The notes: generated from the sequence alone by a model not told the origin. A DNA stretch of 64,000 nt from Desulfobulbaceae bacterium (GCA_023230525.1 JALNXE010000005.1:1-64000), one strand, 5' to 3'. Positions 33,113 through 42,471 are shown, counted from the stretch's first letter. Translations and numbers: made by a program.

Positions 33113-34330
33113 ATGAACCAACAGAAAAATCACAAATGGTTTCTGCTTGCCGCCATTGCCGCCTATTGCCTGATCGGGGTGGAGATCATCATCATGATCT
33201 CGCCCTTTGCCCTCTATTTTTACTCGGTTTACGGGCCGGTGCTGGAATTCTTTTCCTCCTCGCCCTACTTAAGCTGGACCACGGAATTTTTTCTGCCGCA
33301 CATGACCTTTCCCAATGATCCGGTCATCCTGGGCGTCTCCTATCTGCAGATCCTGCTGCCCGCAGGTCTTGTGCTGTTCTTCTCCGCGGCAATCCCCCTG
33401 TATTACGGCCGCTTTACCGGCCGGGGGGTGGTGCGGATGAGCTTTTACAAAAAAATCAGACACCCGCAGTACCTGTTTCTGGCCATCTCGGGATTCGGCC
33501 TGCTGCTCTACTGGCCCCGCTTCATCATCCTCATCATGTACGTCACCATGCTCTTTGTCTATTACCTGCTGGCCCGCAATGAAGAGTGGCGCATGAAGCT
33601 GGAAGCCCCGGGCAGCTATGAGGCATACATGACCAACACCCCCATGTTCATCCCGGGGGAGCCGGGCGGAAAGATCTACCGGCTGCTGTTTGGCTGGCTC
33701 CAGCCGAAATGGCTGGGCATCCTCGTTGCCTATGGTCTTACCCTGGTCTGCTGCCTCGGATTGGCCATGGGCATCAGAAACTATACCATCAAACAGCTGC
33801 CCGCGGTTCAAGTCGACTCCATGACGGTGCTGCCCGTTTTCCCCCGGCCGCCGGCGGAAGTCCGGGCGCTCTATGAAAAAGTCGCCTCCTCCAGCCAGGT
33901 GAAGCCCTTTCTGCAGGGAGAGACCGGTGCCAATCTGATCTATATATTCCCGGGTGATTTTTTTCTGACCGCCATTGTCACCGATGAAGACCGCCGTTTT
34001 TCCGACGATATTATTGAACGCTTTCCCGAGGTGCTTGAATGGCACCAGCATAAATTCAAGGGAGGGCTGGGGAAATTCTTTAAAATTTTCTATAACTATA
34101 TCAGAACCTTGGGCAGCGTGGAGACGGATTACCATGTCGAACGTTTCGTCTTTGTGCGGGTAAGTGACGGCCAGGGCGGCCTGGCTCGGCCCGAGGATAT
34201 TTTCCGGCTGGGAATGAAGAGAAAACCGGTCCTGCTGGTTGATATGGATGTTGATGATCACCGCATCGTTGCCATTATCATCCCCACGGGAAAAAACAAA
34301 TGGGGCACCATGCCCATGCCGTCTTTCTAG
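33113..34330 (+). CDS. ICMT-like membrane methyltransferase with extra C-terminal domain
   Basis: A 405-residue protein; GGAGGGG is placed 7 bases before ATG 33113. The first 230 residues hold about five membrane segments. Within them is the isoprenylcysteine carboxyl methyltransferase/PEMT signature: YYGRFTGRGVVRMSFYKKIR, RHPQYLFLAISGFGLLL and, after the next helix, LARNEEWRMK. This places S-adenosylmethionine-dependent methylation at the inner membrane. Residues from about 235 form a soluble C-terminal domain (VDSMTVLPVFPRPPAEVRAL, RFSDDIIERFPEVLEWHQ, PVLLVDMDVDD) with no family I recognise. The gene is monocistronic and divergent from the DUF2156 gene. Confidence 0.75.
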   Translation: MNQQKNHKWFLLAAIAAYCLIGVEIIIMISPFALYFYSVYGPVLEFFSSSPYLSWTTEFFLPHMTFPNDPVILGVSYLQILLPAGLVLFFSAAIPLYYGRFTGRGVVRMSFYKKIRHPQYLFLAISGFGLLLYWPRFIILIMYVTMLFVYYLLARNEEWRMKLEAPGSYEAYMTNTPMFIPGEPGGKIYRLLFGWLQPKWLGILVAYGLTLVCCLGLAMGIRNYTIKQLPAVQVDSMTVLPVFPRPPAEVRALYEKVASSSQVKPFLQGETGANLIYIFPGDFFLTAIVTDEDRRFSDDIIERFPEVLEWHQHKFKGGLGKFFKIFYNYIRTLGSVETDYHVERFVFVRVSDGQGGLARPEDIFRLGMKRKPVLLVDMDVDDHRIVAIIIPTGKNKWGTMPMPSF

Positions 34331-34347
34331 CGGCATTTTCTCCCTGC

Positions 34348-35250
34348 TCAGCCAATGGTCAGACAGTTGCGCCCGGCCGCCTTGCTCCTGTACATGAGGG
34401 TGTCCGCTCTTTTCACCAGGCTCTCCATATTGTCATCATCCCGCACCAGGGTGGCGCCAAGGGATATGGTCACCTGCAGCCGCTCGCTTTCGTAAACGAT
34501 ATAGGACTGCTCCACCAGCAGGCGCAGCCTGTCGCCCAGCTCTACAAGATCCGGCAGAGAGATATTGCGGATAATGGCGAGAAATTCCTCCCCGCCCCAG
34601 CGGCCATAGAGATCAAAGGGCCTGGAGTTGACAATAAAGGTTTTTGCCACAAACCGCAGCACCTCGTCCCCGGCGGCATGGCCATAGCTGTCATTGAACT
34701 CCTTGAAATGGTCGATATCGAGAAAAAGAACGCCGAAGGGCAGCTGAAAGCGCTTTTTCTCTTCAAAACGGCTCAGTAACTCCTTCTCGAGATAACGCCT
34801 GTTTGCCAGCTGGGTGAGATTGTCAAGCAGGGCCAGTTTTTCCAGCTCCTGCAGCCGCAACGCATTGGCCTTCTGGTTGCTGATATCGGTAAACAGCTCA
34901 ATGCCGCCAATTACCCCCCCCTTCTCATCGCGCAGCACACTGATGCGCACGGAAACGGGTATTCTATGCCCGTCCTTGTGGTGCATATACACTTCCGCCT
35001 CGCGGAATTTGCCGTCGGCAATACTTTGGGCAAGAGGACACATGCCGAAACAGAGGCTTCTGCCGCTGCCGTCCACATGGGTGAGAATGTTGTCGGAGCA
35101 GGATTTGCCGACCACCTCTTCCCTGGAAAATCCGGAGATCTGTTCAGCGGCCTCGTTCCAGTAGGTTATGACCCGGTCCCGGTCGACAAAATACAAACCG
35201 TCATGCAGGTTCTCGAGGATGCTTTCAAACGAGACATCGGCAAGCTTCAT
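34348..35250 (-). CDS. PAS-GGDEF diguanylate cyclase
   Basis: A 300-residue soluble protein. A PAS domain (about residues 8-125: LENLHDGLYFVDRDRVITYW, EAEVYMHHKDGHRIPVSV) precedes a GGDEF domain (about 138-298). The catalytic motif is GRWGGEEF, with an RPFD inhibitory site at the right distance upstream. DNLTQLANRRYLEKEL and LFLDIDHFKEFNDSYGH carry the metal and base contacts. It should be an active c-di-GMP synthase with a small-molecule or redox-sensing PAS input. It is one of three c-di-GMP proteins in the window and is convergent with the ICMT-like gene. Confidence 0.92.
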   Translation of the reverse strand: MKLADVSFESILENLHDGLYFVDRDRVITYWNEAAEQISGFSREEVVGKSCSDNILTHVDGSGRSLCFGMCPLAQSIADGKFREAEVYMHHKDGHRIPVSVRISVLRDEKGGVIGGIELFTDISNQKANALRLQELEKLALLDNLTQLANRRYLEKELLSRFEEKKRFQLPFGVLFLDIDHFKEFNDSYGHAAGDEVLRFVAKTFIVNSRPFDLYGRWGGEEFLAIIRNISLPDLVELGDRLRLLVEQSYIVYESERLQVTISLGATLVRDDDNMESLVKRADTLMYRSKAAGRNCLTIG

Positions 35251-35346
35251 ACCATTTCCTCTGCTGCGCTATTTTTTCGGAGCGCATCTCCCTCCAGTGG
35301 CCGCGGCGGCCGGCGGCCCCTTATTGCCCGAGCTCAATCATCACCA

Positions 35347-36561
35347 TCAGGGGGCAATACAGATGATTTCGCCCTGGTCCCCGGTCAGACTTCGCCCGCC
35401 CTGCCCGGTCACCGCAAAGGTGTTTTCCACCCCCACCATACCCACCTGGGGAATGCCTATTTTCGGTTCAACGGCCAGCACCATGCCCTGTTCCAGCGGC
35501 AGATCAAAGCCCCGGGCCAGGACGGGATACTCGTCAATGCACAGGCCGATGCCGTGGCCGGCAAAGCCCACCTTGTTTTTGCCGAGGCCCATGAAGCCTT
35601 CGCCCCAGCCCGCCTTATCCGCCCAGGCCGACACATGTTGCCAGATGTCGCTCGGCAGCACGCCGGGCCTGAGGTGATCGGCAATCCAGCTCTGCACCTC
35701 GAGGCAAAAATCCTGGGCCGCCCGTACTTTCGCCGGAATGGTGCTGGGCTCCCCCAGCCAGTAGACCTGGGTCTTGTCGGTCTGGTAGCCTGCATAACAG
35801 AAGCCGTTGTCAATGGTCAGGGGCTCTCCGGCCCGCCAGATCTTGGCAGCCGACCCCATATGCGGCACCGCGGGATGGGCGCCGCGCAGACCCAGCGGAC
35901 CGTTGAAGACACTGGGATAATTGCCGCTGTCCCCGGCCGCGATATGGCCCAGGAAGACCTCTTCGCCATAGTTGCCCATGCGCAGAATGCCAAGATGACC
36001 CTGTTCATAAAAAAGACGGGACAGGGTGTGGGCTATTGCCAGCTCGCTCATGCCCTCTCTGAGCAGGGGCGGCAGCAGTTTCCCCAGGCACCGGGCGTGG
36101 CCGGCGCCGGCTTTGTCAAGCTTGGCCAGCTCCCAGCCGGACTTGGTGCCCCGGGCCATGGCCAGCACCTTGTCTCCGGGCAGCAAGGCATGGCCGGGCA
36201 GGGCGGCGGTAAAACTCAGGCCAAGGGCCCACGACAGGCCATTCATCTCCACGGCCACGGTTGCCGGCAGGGGAGAACCGGCGTCTGCCAGAACCGCCTC
36301 GATATCCTTGTAAGACCTGAAGGGGAAGATGTTATCCACCGCCGATTCGAGTCCGGCCCGGTCCAGGCCGCGCCGGCAGAGCAGGACAGGCTTGCCCGTA
36401 ACCGGCAGCCAGAAGATGCCGTTACCGAAGGTGCCGCTCAGATAATAGATATTGACGCGGGAAAAGACGATGAGTCCTGCTGCCTTGGGCACGCAGTTTT
36501 TCAGCAGGACCCGGCACCTGTTCCAGCGGTTTTCCAGCTCCTGCAGCGGCACTGTTTCCAA
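35347..36561 (-). CDS. M24 family metallopeptidase (Xaa-Pro peptidase-like)
   Basis: A 404-residue protein with a creatinase-type N-terminal domain (FSRVNIYYLSGTFGNGIFW) and a pita-bread C-terminal domain. Metal ligands are visible as the Asp in LTIDNGFCYAGYQTDKTQVY (two Asp), His in GHGIGLCIDE and Glu in VLAVEPKIGIPQ and MVGVENTF. The sequence differs markedly from the other M24 protein at 20008-21099, so this is not a recent duplicate. Such proteins hydrolyse Xaa-Pro bonds or other amides; the substrate is not known. It shares the strand with a methyltransferase gene 33 bases upstream and may be in an operon with it. Confidence 0.88.
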   Translation of the reverse strand: METVPLQELENRWNRCRVLLKNCVPKAAGLIVFSRVNIYYLSGTFGNGIFWLPVTGKPVLLCRRGLDRAGLESAVDNIFPFRSYKDIEAVLADAGSPLPATVAVEMNGLSWALGLSFTAALPGHALLPGDKVLAMARGTKSGWELAKLDKAGAGHARCLGKLLPPLLREGMSELAIAHTLSRLFYEQGHLGILRMGNYGEEVFLGHIAAGDSGNYPSVFNGPLGLRGAHPAVPHMGSAAKIWRAGEPLTIDNGFCYAGYQTDKTQVYWLGEPSTIPAKVRAAQDFCLEVQSWIADHLRPGVLPSDIWQHVSAWADKAGWGEGFMGLGKNKVGFAGHGIGLCIDEYPVLARGFDLPLEQGMVLAVEPKIGIPQVGMVGVENTFAVTGQGGRSLTGDQGEIICIAP

Positions 36562-36594
36562 AACACCTCTCCTTTTAAAAAAAATTCTGCTTGT

Positions 36595-37275
36595 TCATTT
36601 GTTGCCGCTGTAAACGGCAAAACTATAATATTGATACCAGCAGTTCACGTGATGAAAACCGGCATCCTGCAGGGACGCAAGCTGCCAGGACAGGGTGGAC
36701 ATCCTGTCCTCCTTCATTCTGACCAGGGCCCCTTGCAGCTCCAAGTCCGTGGCGCCGTTCGCCTTGACCTGGCCAAGCCACTTCTGCCGGTATATCCGGT
36801 CAATCTCCGCGGTTTCCCCCAATACCTGGTCAGCGTTGACAAACATTCCGCCCGGGGCAAGATGGGCATACACCTTGCCGAACAGCTCCTGTTTCTGCTG
36901 CTGATCAAGGTGGTGGATGGAGAGCGATGACATGATCAGATCAAATGGCCCGCCCGGTAGTGATGGTAAACTGCTGTAATCAGCCACGATATAGGTGAAT
37001 TCGTGGGCAGAGCCGGCCAGTCTTTTTCTGGCCTCGGCCAGCATGTCCTCGGAGATATCCACCAGCACAAAGCGGGCCTTGGCAAAGTCTGCGGCAATCA
37101 TTGAGGTCAGCAGGCCGGTGCCGGCGCCAAGATCCAGAATCGTCAGCTTTTCTTCATGGGCAAAGGGGATGATTTCCCGGGCAGTCCGGTAGAAATCAGC
37201 AAAGCAGGGAATGAGCTTGCGGCGCGACCCATCGTATTGGCTGGCGTATTGATCAAAAACGGCTTTGATGGACAT
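36595..37275 (-). CDS. SAM-dependent class I methyltransferase
   Basis: A 226-residue methyltransferase with motif I LTILDLGAGTGLLTSMIA, an acidic ribose-binding residue in FVLVDISEDMLAEA, motif II-like IVADYSSLPSL and DLIMSSLSIHHL, and HLAPGGMFVNADQVLG. It begins FDQYASQYDGSRRKLIPCF, a start found in many small-molecule methyltransferases. A related protein with the same layout is encoded at 41295-42008. The target molecule cannot be inferred. Confidence 0.87.
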   Translation of the reverse strand: MSIKAVFDQYASQYDGSRRKLIPCFADFYRTAREIIPFAHEEKLTILDLGAGTGLLTSMIAADFAKARFVLVDISEDMLAEARKRLAGSAHEFTYIVADYSSLPSLPGGPFDLIMSSLSIHHLDQQQKQELFGKVYAHLAPGGMFVNADQVLGETAEIDRIYRQKWLGQVKANGATDLELQGALVRMKEDRMSTLSWQLASLQDAGFHHVNCWYQYYSFAVYSGNK

Positions 37276-37340
37276 GGGTTAGATATGAAGGTGCCGGTCC
37301 GCCACATGGGCCGCGGCCTTGGCCAGCGGCTGGAATCTTT

Positions 37341-37775
37341 TCACCGCTCTGCCCTCTCTCCTGCCGCCAGTGCGGCAAAACCGGCATAATCCGCGGCAAA
37401 TCTCTTCCTGCCGGTGCGGAGAAATTCCGCATAGCTCCACTCCGCCGGCAGCAGCAGCCGGGCGAATTCCGGTCTGATGACGTAGGTGTCGGCCGCCAGA
37501 CTCTGGCCTTCCGCGCCGTCCACCAGGACCGGGCGTCTGTCATACATCTCGCCCTCGAAGCGGTCCAGCCGCCGCCAGGCCTCCTGGGACACCTCAAGAT
37601 ACACCACCCCCTGGACAACTGCGCCCTGCTGCCCGACTATGGCCGGATACTCCTCGCCGCGGAGCCGGGAGCGCCGGTAGCCGGCGAGGGTGGCGGGCAA
37701 TTGCGCCGGCAGGCAGCCGGCAACCTGCTGCATGATCTCGGCACACATCAGCGTCCCATAGGCAAAAAGATTCAT
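37341..37775 (-). CDS. Gamma-glutamylcyclotransferase-like (AIG2/GGCT) protein
   Basis: A 144-residue protein of the GGCT/AIG2 fold. It has the opening FAYGTLMCAEIMQQVAG (YGTL phosphate-binding loop), LAGYRRSRLRGEEYPAIV, VVQGVVYLEVSQEAWRRLDRF (partial) and the catalytic glutamate region RFEGEMYDRRPVLV. These enzymes release 5-oxoproline from gamma-glutamyl amines. GGGGAG lies upstream of ATG 37775. Neighbouring genes on the same strand (lipoprotein, methyltransferase) give no pathway. Confidence 0.85.
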   Translation of the reverse strand: MNLFAYGTLMCAEIMQQVAGCLPAQLPATLAGYRRSRLRGEEYPAIVGQQGAVVQGVVYLEVSQEAWRRLDRFEGEMYDRRPVLVDGAEGQSLAADTYVIRPEFARLLLPAEWSYAEFLRTGRKRFAADYAGFAALAAGERAER

Positions 37776-37813
37776 TGACCGTCTCCCCGCTTATGCGCAA
37801 TAAACCGCAGGCC

Positions 37814-38383
37814 TTAACGGCCCGGCAGCTTGGCAAGGACCAGCCGGCCGGCTGCTTCAAGCTTCTGCCGGTTGCCGTCCCGGTCCGGATTGCCCACGCC
37901 GATAGTGATATAGTAGTCCCCGGCCAGCATATGCAGGCCGCCGGTACCGATGAACGCCTCATCGCCAAAGCCCGCCAGATCAACCCGGCCATCGGTCAGC
38001 ATCTTTTTGGTTTCAACAAAGATGCTCTTCGGGCTTTGGCCCGCTTCCCGCACCTGCGGCGGCATGAACTCGGACTGCTGCACCGTGATCTGCAGAAATT
38101 TTCCGGAATCGGGGTTGGCGGCCTCATAGAAGCATTTTTTCATGCCCACCACCTTCTGCTCCCCATATTGCCCGTCTTTGACCGCTTCCCCGATCAAGTT
38201 CTCCGCCTCTGCCCTGGTGATGAGTTCACAGGGCTCTTTGAGTTGGCAGCCGGCAGAGCGTTGAGCCGCCTCCTGGCCGGCGGTCTGTTTGCCCTGGCTG
38301 TTTTCACTGTTTGGATCATTTCCGCCGCAGCCGGCAAAAAGGATGAGGGCGCTTACGAAGAGGCAAAGGTATCTTTTTCCCAT
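37814..38383 (-). CDS. Lipoprotein of unknown function
   Basis: A 189-residue protein; ATG 38383 is chosen because AAGGAAG lies 5 bases upstream and yields a lipoprotein signal (MGKRYLCLFVSALILFAGC) with lipobox LFAGC. A linker of about 30 residues (polar, QGKQTAGQEAAQR) leads to a globular domain: CELITRAEAENLIGEAV, KKCFYEAANPDSGKFLQITV and GFGDEAFIGTGGLHMLAGDYY. The layout resembles DUF3558-like lipoproteins but I cannot confirm it. The last base of the gene is 38 bases before the GGCT start. Confidence 0.75.
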   Translation of the reverse strand: MGKRYLCLFVSALILFAGCGGNDPNSENSQGKQTAGQEAAQRSAGCQLKEPCELITRAEAENLIGEAVKDGQYGEQKVVGMKKCFYEAANPDSGKFLQITVQQSEFMPPQVREAGQSPKSIFVETKKMLTDGRVDLAGFGDEAFIGTGGLHMLAGDYYITIGVGNPDRDGNRQKLEAAGRLVLAKLPGR

Positions 38384-38432
38384 GGTTTCTTCCTTTTTTT
38401 GTGGTTCCTGCTTGCCATGCACCATTTCAGCT

Positions 38433-39494
38433 TTACGCGCCGAGTATCTGCGCCAGGGCCCGGCACAGGGCGTTACACTGCTCGTCCGTGCCCACCGTGA
38501 TGCGGAGAAACTGCTCGATGCGTTCCTGCCTGAAATGGCGAACGATGATCGCTTTTTCCCGTAATCCGGCGGCGAGCTGCAAGGCGTCCCGGGCCGGATG
38601 CCGGGCAAAGACAAAATTTGCCGCAGACGGCAGCACCTCGAAACCAAAGCCGCGCAGATTACGCACCAGTTCCTCCCTGGTCCGCATAATCATCTGCCTG
38701 GTTTGCTCAAAGTATGGCCGGTCCTCCATGGCCGCCACGGCGCCCCGGATGGCAAGGCGGCCCAGGGGGTAGGAATTGAAGCTGTTCTTGACCCGCTCCA
38801 GGGCCTCGATGAGTCTGGGGTGGCCCACGGCAAAGCCCACCCGCAAGCCGGCCAGGGAACGGGATTTGGACAGGGTCTGGATGACGAGCAGCTGGGGATA
38901 CCGATCCACCAGGGCAATGGCCGACTCGCCGCCGAAGTCCACGTATGCCTCATCCACCACCACCACGGAATCCGGGTTGCCGGCAAGCAGGGCCTCGATT
39001 TTGGCCAGGGGCAGCAGCCGGCCGGTGGGGGCATTGGGGTTGGGGAAGATGATGCCGCCATTGGGCCGCGCATAATCCGTGACCTCTATTGCCAAGGCGG
39101 CGGTGAGCGGTATGGTCACAAAATCTATTCCATAGAGCCCGCAGTAGACCGGGTAGAAACTGTAGGTGATGTCCGGGAACAAGAGCGGCTGTTCATGTTT
39201 CAACAGTGCCAGAAAGACATGGGCCAGCACCTCGTCCGAGCCGTTGCCGACAAAGACCTGGGGCGGTGTAACGCCATAATAGGCCGCCACCGCGTTCTTC
39301 AAACTCTCCCCATTGGGATCCGGGTAGAGGCGCAGGCTATCGCCCACCTCGGCCTGCAGGGCCGCAAGCACCCTGGGCGAGGGCCCGTAGGGATTTTCAT
39401 TGGTGTTTAATTTGATCAGGCCAGCCACCTTGGGCTGCTCTCCGGGGACATAGGGAGTAAGCCCGTGGACCACCGAACTCCAGAAATGACTCAT
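38433..39494 (-). CDS. hisC: Histidinol-phosphate aminotransferase
   Basis: A 353-residue PLP enzyme, fold type I. It has [15 protein letters not shown] at the N-terminus, [41 protein letters not shown] and the PLP lysine in [17 protein letters not shown], plus [16 protein letters not shown] at the end. HisC converts imidazole-acetol phosphate to histidinol phosphate in histidine synthesis. No other his genes lie in the window. It is followed by the lipoprotein gene after 49 bases. Related aminotransferases acting on aromatic amino acids cannot be entirely excluded. Confidence 0.92.
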   Translation of the reverse strand: MSHFWSSVVHGLTPYVPGEQPKVAGLIKLNTNENPYGPSPRVLAALQAEVGDSLRLYPDPNGESLKNAVAAYYGVTPPQVFVGNGSDEVLAHVFLALLKHEQPLLFPDITYSFYPVYCGLYGIDFVTIPLTAALAIEVTDYARPNGGIIFPNPNAPTGRLLPLAKIEALLAGNPDSVVVVDEAYVDFGGESAIALVDRYPQLLVIQTLSKSRSLAGLRVGFAVGHPRLIEALERVKNSFNSYPLGRLAIRGAVAAMEDRPYFEQTRQMIMRTREELVRNLRGFGFEVLPSAANFVFARHPARDALQLAAGLREKAIIVRHFRQERIEQFLRITVGTDEQCNALCRALAQILGA

Positions 39495-39657
39495 GCTTTT
39501 AATCCACTAACCATTATCGCTGTTTATCTCAGGCCGGTTCATGCTCTCCCCGGCTGGCCTTTCTCATGGCCCACGCCAAACCAAAAGAGAATTCTTCGAT
39601 TATGGGCAAGTTGTCAACGTTTTTATTGATCAACAGCTGAAATTGCGAGGAGATCGG

Positions 39658-40008
39658 CTAGGTTGCGGACAGGTCCATTTTTCTGCCGATCCTGTAGGCA
39701 TCAACCACGGCCAGGATCCAGCTAATCAGAACCAGCAGCAGCAGACCATTGAACAGCAGGCTGTCAGAGGCGGTGGCTGCCTGGTTGACCGCGGTGCTGA
39801 TCATATTGATATCGATTTCTCCGCCACCCGCTGCAATCTTTTCAAGAACCGGCAGGGCCTTTGCCACGATCAGCGCCGCCATGACACTGAGCGAGGCGCA
39901 GGTCACAAACATCAGGGCGATCCCCCGCAGATAATGCCGGAAAAAAACCTGCCCCAAACCAGGCAGCACCAGACCGGATAAAAGCACGCCCTTTAATGAA
40001 TTTTTCAT
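39658..40008 (-). CDS. Small membrane protein
   Basis: A 116-residue protein with AGGGGG before ATG 40008. Its beginning (LKGVLLSGLVLPGLGQVFFR) resembles the PGLGQ motif of TM2/DUF5683-type membrane proteins. Two or three hydrophobic segments follow (IALMFVTCASLSVMAALIVA and LLFNGLLLLVLISWILAVVDAY), and the end YRIGRKMD fits the same group. Function is unknown. The 160-base gap downstream to hisC holds no gene. Confidence 0.75.
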   Translation of the reverse strand: MKNSLKGVLLSGLVLPGLGQVFFRHYLRGIALMFVTCASLSVMAALIVAKALPVLEKIAAGGGEIDINMISTAVNQAATASDSLLFNGLLLLVLISWILAVVDAYRIGRKMDLSAT

Positions 40009-40107
40009 TGCTGCCCCCTGAACAAAAAATAAAAACCGCCGTCATCTCCGCCGCGGCCCTGAGACACACCACGCCGGGGTTGACTAAAAATCGGTTTTCC
40101 CTGGCTG

Positions 40108-40641
40108 TCAGGGTGTTTTCTCCGCTGTTTTGCGGATAATCTGCGGCACAAATCTTTCCGAAAATCCGGCCACAAAAGACCAGAAAATCAACTTGGCGAT
40201 ATTGGGCCCGTCTTTGGGAAAGGTATAGGTCAAGAAATCGGCAAAACTCCGGGTTAGATTCTGTTGATCAATGGCCACCTGATGGTATTCCGGAAACAAT
40301 GATCCTTCGAGGATGCCGGATATGAACAGAATATGCAGAACAATGGCAAATATCCCGCCGTTGACCGGGATCAGCAGCAGGGAAGACCAGGACTGGGAAA
40401 GCTCCCGCAGCTCAATGCTATCGGTTTTGGGCAGGCGCTGCTGGATGCTGACAAAGCCGCCGATGAGTCCGGCGATGAAGACATAGGTGATCAGGTAGGT
40501 CCTGCTGCCGGTGGTGCCGAAGTTCAGGCAGTACAGCAGCAGTGACAGGCCGATCAGGCACAGGACGGTGAGGGCAAAGAGCTTCTTGGTGACAATGATC
40601 AGAAGTTTCTGTCGCTCAACCTTATTCTGCTGTTCGCTCAT
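40108..40641 (-). CDS. Hypothetical membrane protein
   Basis: A 177-residue protein with three or four membrane segments: LFALTVLCLIGLSLLLYCLN, YLITYVFIAGLIGGFVSIQ, LLLIPVNGGIFAIVLHILFI and the C-terminal IAKLIFWSFVAGFSERFVPQ. The last motif (FWSFVAGFSERFVP) recurs in several bacterial membrane proteins of unknown role, from memory. The N-terminus is cytoplasmic and charged. It lies between the small membrane gene and the quinone reductase gene on the same strand, with gaps of 99 and 29 bases. Confidence 0.75.
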   Translation of the reverse strand: MSEQQNKVERQKLLIIVTKKLFALTVLCLIGLSLLLYCLNFGTTGSRTYLITYVFIAGLIGGFVSIQQRLPKTDSIELRELSQSWSSLLLIPVNGGIFAIVLHILFISGILEGSLFPEYHQVAIDQQNLTRSFADFLTYTFPKDGPNIAKLIFWSFVAGFSERFVPQIIRKTAEKTP

Positions 40642-40670
40642 GGTTTGCCGGTCTCGTCATTTTTTTCAGA

Positions 40671-41273
40671 TCATTCATCATTTGCTGCAAAAATATTCTT
40701 TACCATTTCCTCCGCCTCGGCAAGCCATTTTTTTCTTTGTTGCTCGGTGCTGACCACCATGATGCCGAACATCCTCCGATGAAAATCCCTGACCCCGCAC
40801 AGCCCGAAAAGACAATTCTTCCATAAGGTTTCCAGGGGATCGCCGAACACCGCCACCTCCCTTGCCGCCGCGGTGTTCGAGGTATTGAACACCAGGGCGG
40901 CATGAGCCTGTAACAGTCCGTGCGGCACCCCTTCGCCGCTGTCCCCCTCGAGAAACTCATAGGCCACCCCCGGCCGGATCACCCGGTCCGCCCAGCCCTT
41001 CAGGATTGCCGGGGGCTGGCCCCACCAGTTGGGATGAATGACAATAATGCCGTCCGCCGTACTGAGCTCCCGGCAATGGTTGGCGATAACGGCCGGCAGC
41101 ACCGCATCCCTGGAGATTTCGCCGGCCGGCAGAACGGGATCAAATTGTTCCGCGTACAAATCATGGAAAAAGACCTGATGCCGGTTTGCCGCCAGCGCCT
41201 GCAGCACGGTCCGGGCAATGGCGTGATTAAAACTCTCTTTGTTCGGATGGGCGAGAATAACGGAAATTTTCAC
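40671..41273 (-). CDS. Flavodoxin-fold NAD(P)H quinone oxidoreductase
   Basis: A 200-residue flavoprotein of the NQO/MdaB/KefF group. GTG 41273 follows AAGGAG at 6 bases. Motifs: MKISVILAHPNKESFNHAIA (FMN/FAD phosphate loop), HDLYAEQFDPVL, IVIHPNWWGQPPAILKGWADRV and ALVFNTSNTA. These enzymes carry out two-electron reduction of quinones or other electrophiles with NAD(P)H in the cytosol. It follows a methyltransferase gene by 21 bases on the same strand and may be co-transcribed with it. Confidence 0.88.
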   Translation of the reverse strand: MKISVILAHPNKESFNHAIARTVLQALAANRHQVFFHDLYAEQFDPVLPAGEISRDAVLPAVIANHCRELSTADGIIVIHPNWWGQPPAILKGWADRVIRPGVAYEFLEGDSGEGVPHGLLQAHAALVFNTSNTAAAREVAVFGDPLETLWKNCLFGLCGVRDFHRRMFGIMVVSTEQQRKKWLAEAEEMVKNIFAANDE

Positions 41274-41294
41274 TTTTTTCTCCTTCGCCTCCCC

Positions 41295-42008
41295 TCAGCG
41301 GCTGCCGCCGAACAGGGCGAAAATACCATATTTGCAGTAGCAGTCGACCTGCTGAAAGCCGATCTGCTCCAGCATGGCCAGCTGCGCCTCAAGGGAGTCC
41401 GGCATATTATCCGGGTTCCCCTTATATTGCTCGGGAACCGTCAGCAGTTTTTCCCGTTTGCCCTCCGGCTGCTCGCCTATCCACTGCCGCCATAAAGATA
41501 AATACCATTTTTCCAGCCCCGCCGAGCAGGGCAGCACCACATCATAATGGACAAAACAGCCGCCAGGGGCCAGATGGCGGTAAATATAGGCATAGAGATC
41601 CCTCTTCTCGGCAGAGAGCAGATGATGGATGGCCAGCGATGAATAAATAAAATCAAAATTGCCGGCAAAAGGATCATTGCCCAGCAGCTCCTGGAAACTT
41701 GCCCGGATGAAACGGATATCCGCCCTGTCCCCCAGCCGTGCTTGCGCCGCCGCCAGCATGGCGGCGGAGCCGTCGACCAGGGTGATCTCCGCCGGGGCAA
41801 AGGATTGCAGCAGTTGCCGGATGAACAGGCCGTCCCCGCAGCCGAGATCGAGGACGCGGGCCGCCCGGTTGCCCGAAATAAAATGGCCGTAAAAGGAGAG
41901 GGCCATGTCCATAAAGTGCCGGCGCCGGGGCAGATAAATATCCGCCTCATCCCGGTAATTTTGGGAAAATCCGTTATCCGCCCAGCGTGATTGGTCAAAT
42001 TCGGCCAT
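41295..42008 (-). CDS. SAM-dependent class I methyltransferase
   Basis: About 237 residues; of two adjacent ATG codons (42011 and 42008) the second has the better distance to GGGAG. Motif I is ARVLDLGCGDGLFIRQLL, followed by ITLVDGSAAMLAAAQARLGD, DFIYSSLAIHHLLSAEKRDL and HLAPGGCFVHYDVVLP. It has the same architecture as the methyltransferase at 36595-37275, but the two are diverged. Its start overlaps the end of the DUF1499 gene by 14 bases, so translation is likely coupled. The substrate is unknown. Confidence 0.87.
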   Translation of the reverse strand: MAEFDQSRWADNGFSQNYRDEADIYLPRRRHFMDMALSFYGHFISGNRAARVLDLGCGDGLFIRQLLQSFAPAEITLVDGSAAMLAAAQARLGDRADIRFIRASFQELLGNDPFAGNFDFIYSSLAIHHLLSAEKRDLYAYIYRHLAPGGCFVHYDVVLPCSAGLEKWYLSLWRQWIGEQPEGKREKLLTVPEQYKGNPDNMPDSLEAQLAMLEQIGFQQVDCYCKYGIFALFGGSR

Positions 42009-42471
42009 CATGATCTCCCATTTTCTTATTAAAAAGCGCCCGCAGTTTCTCCACCCTTTTGCGGTTGGCCCCCAAATCCGAATAACCCAGCCGCGACGCC
42101 GAGCGCACCTGGATCAGGTTTTCAGCGGCCACCATCCTGAATTCCACGTCATCGACAAAGCGGAACACCTGGGAGGTGAAGGTGGCCCACAGATACTGAT
42201 CCTCTTCCTGCCTGATTTCTCCCCCGGCCTGCCGGACGGCCTCTTTCAGGCATTGCCAGGCCGCAGCAGGCGGGCCTTGGAAGGTTAGGGGCGCAATCTG
42301 CGCCGGGGCCTTCTCCTCTTGGCTGGAAACGCAGTTGGGCTTGTCGGGACAGGGCCGCAGTCTGCCGTCAGCCGGCTGCGCCTCCGGCGGCTTGCCGGTG
42401 CAGGACACCAGCATGAACAGCAGACAGGGCAGCATGAGCAGATCAAGCAGATGGGGCAACAGAATTTTCAT
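41995..42471 (-). CDS. DUF1499 lipoprotein
   Basis: A 158-residue protein. ATG 42471 is chosen, with GAGGAG upstream and a signal peptide (LLPHLLDLLMLPCLLFMLVSC) carrying a lipobox at LVSC. The DUF1499 domain shows LRPCPDKPNCVSSQ at its start, then EDQYLWATFTSQVFRFVDDV, EFRMV and IQVRSASRLGYSDLGANRKR. The family is widespread but has no known activity. It is followed by, and overlaps, the methyltransferase gene. Confidence 0.85.
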   Translation of the reverse strand: MKILLPHLLDLLMLPCLLFMLVSCTGKPPEAQPADGRLRPCPDKPNCVSSQEEKAPAQIAPLTFQGPPAAAWQCLKEAVRQAGGEIRQEEDQYLWATFTSQVFRFVDDVEFRMVAAENLIQVRSASRLGYSDLGANRKRVEKLRALFNKKMGDHDGRI

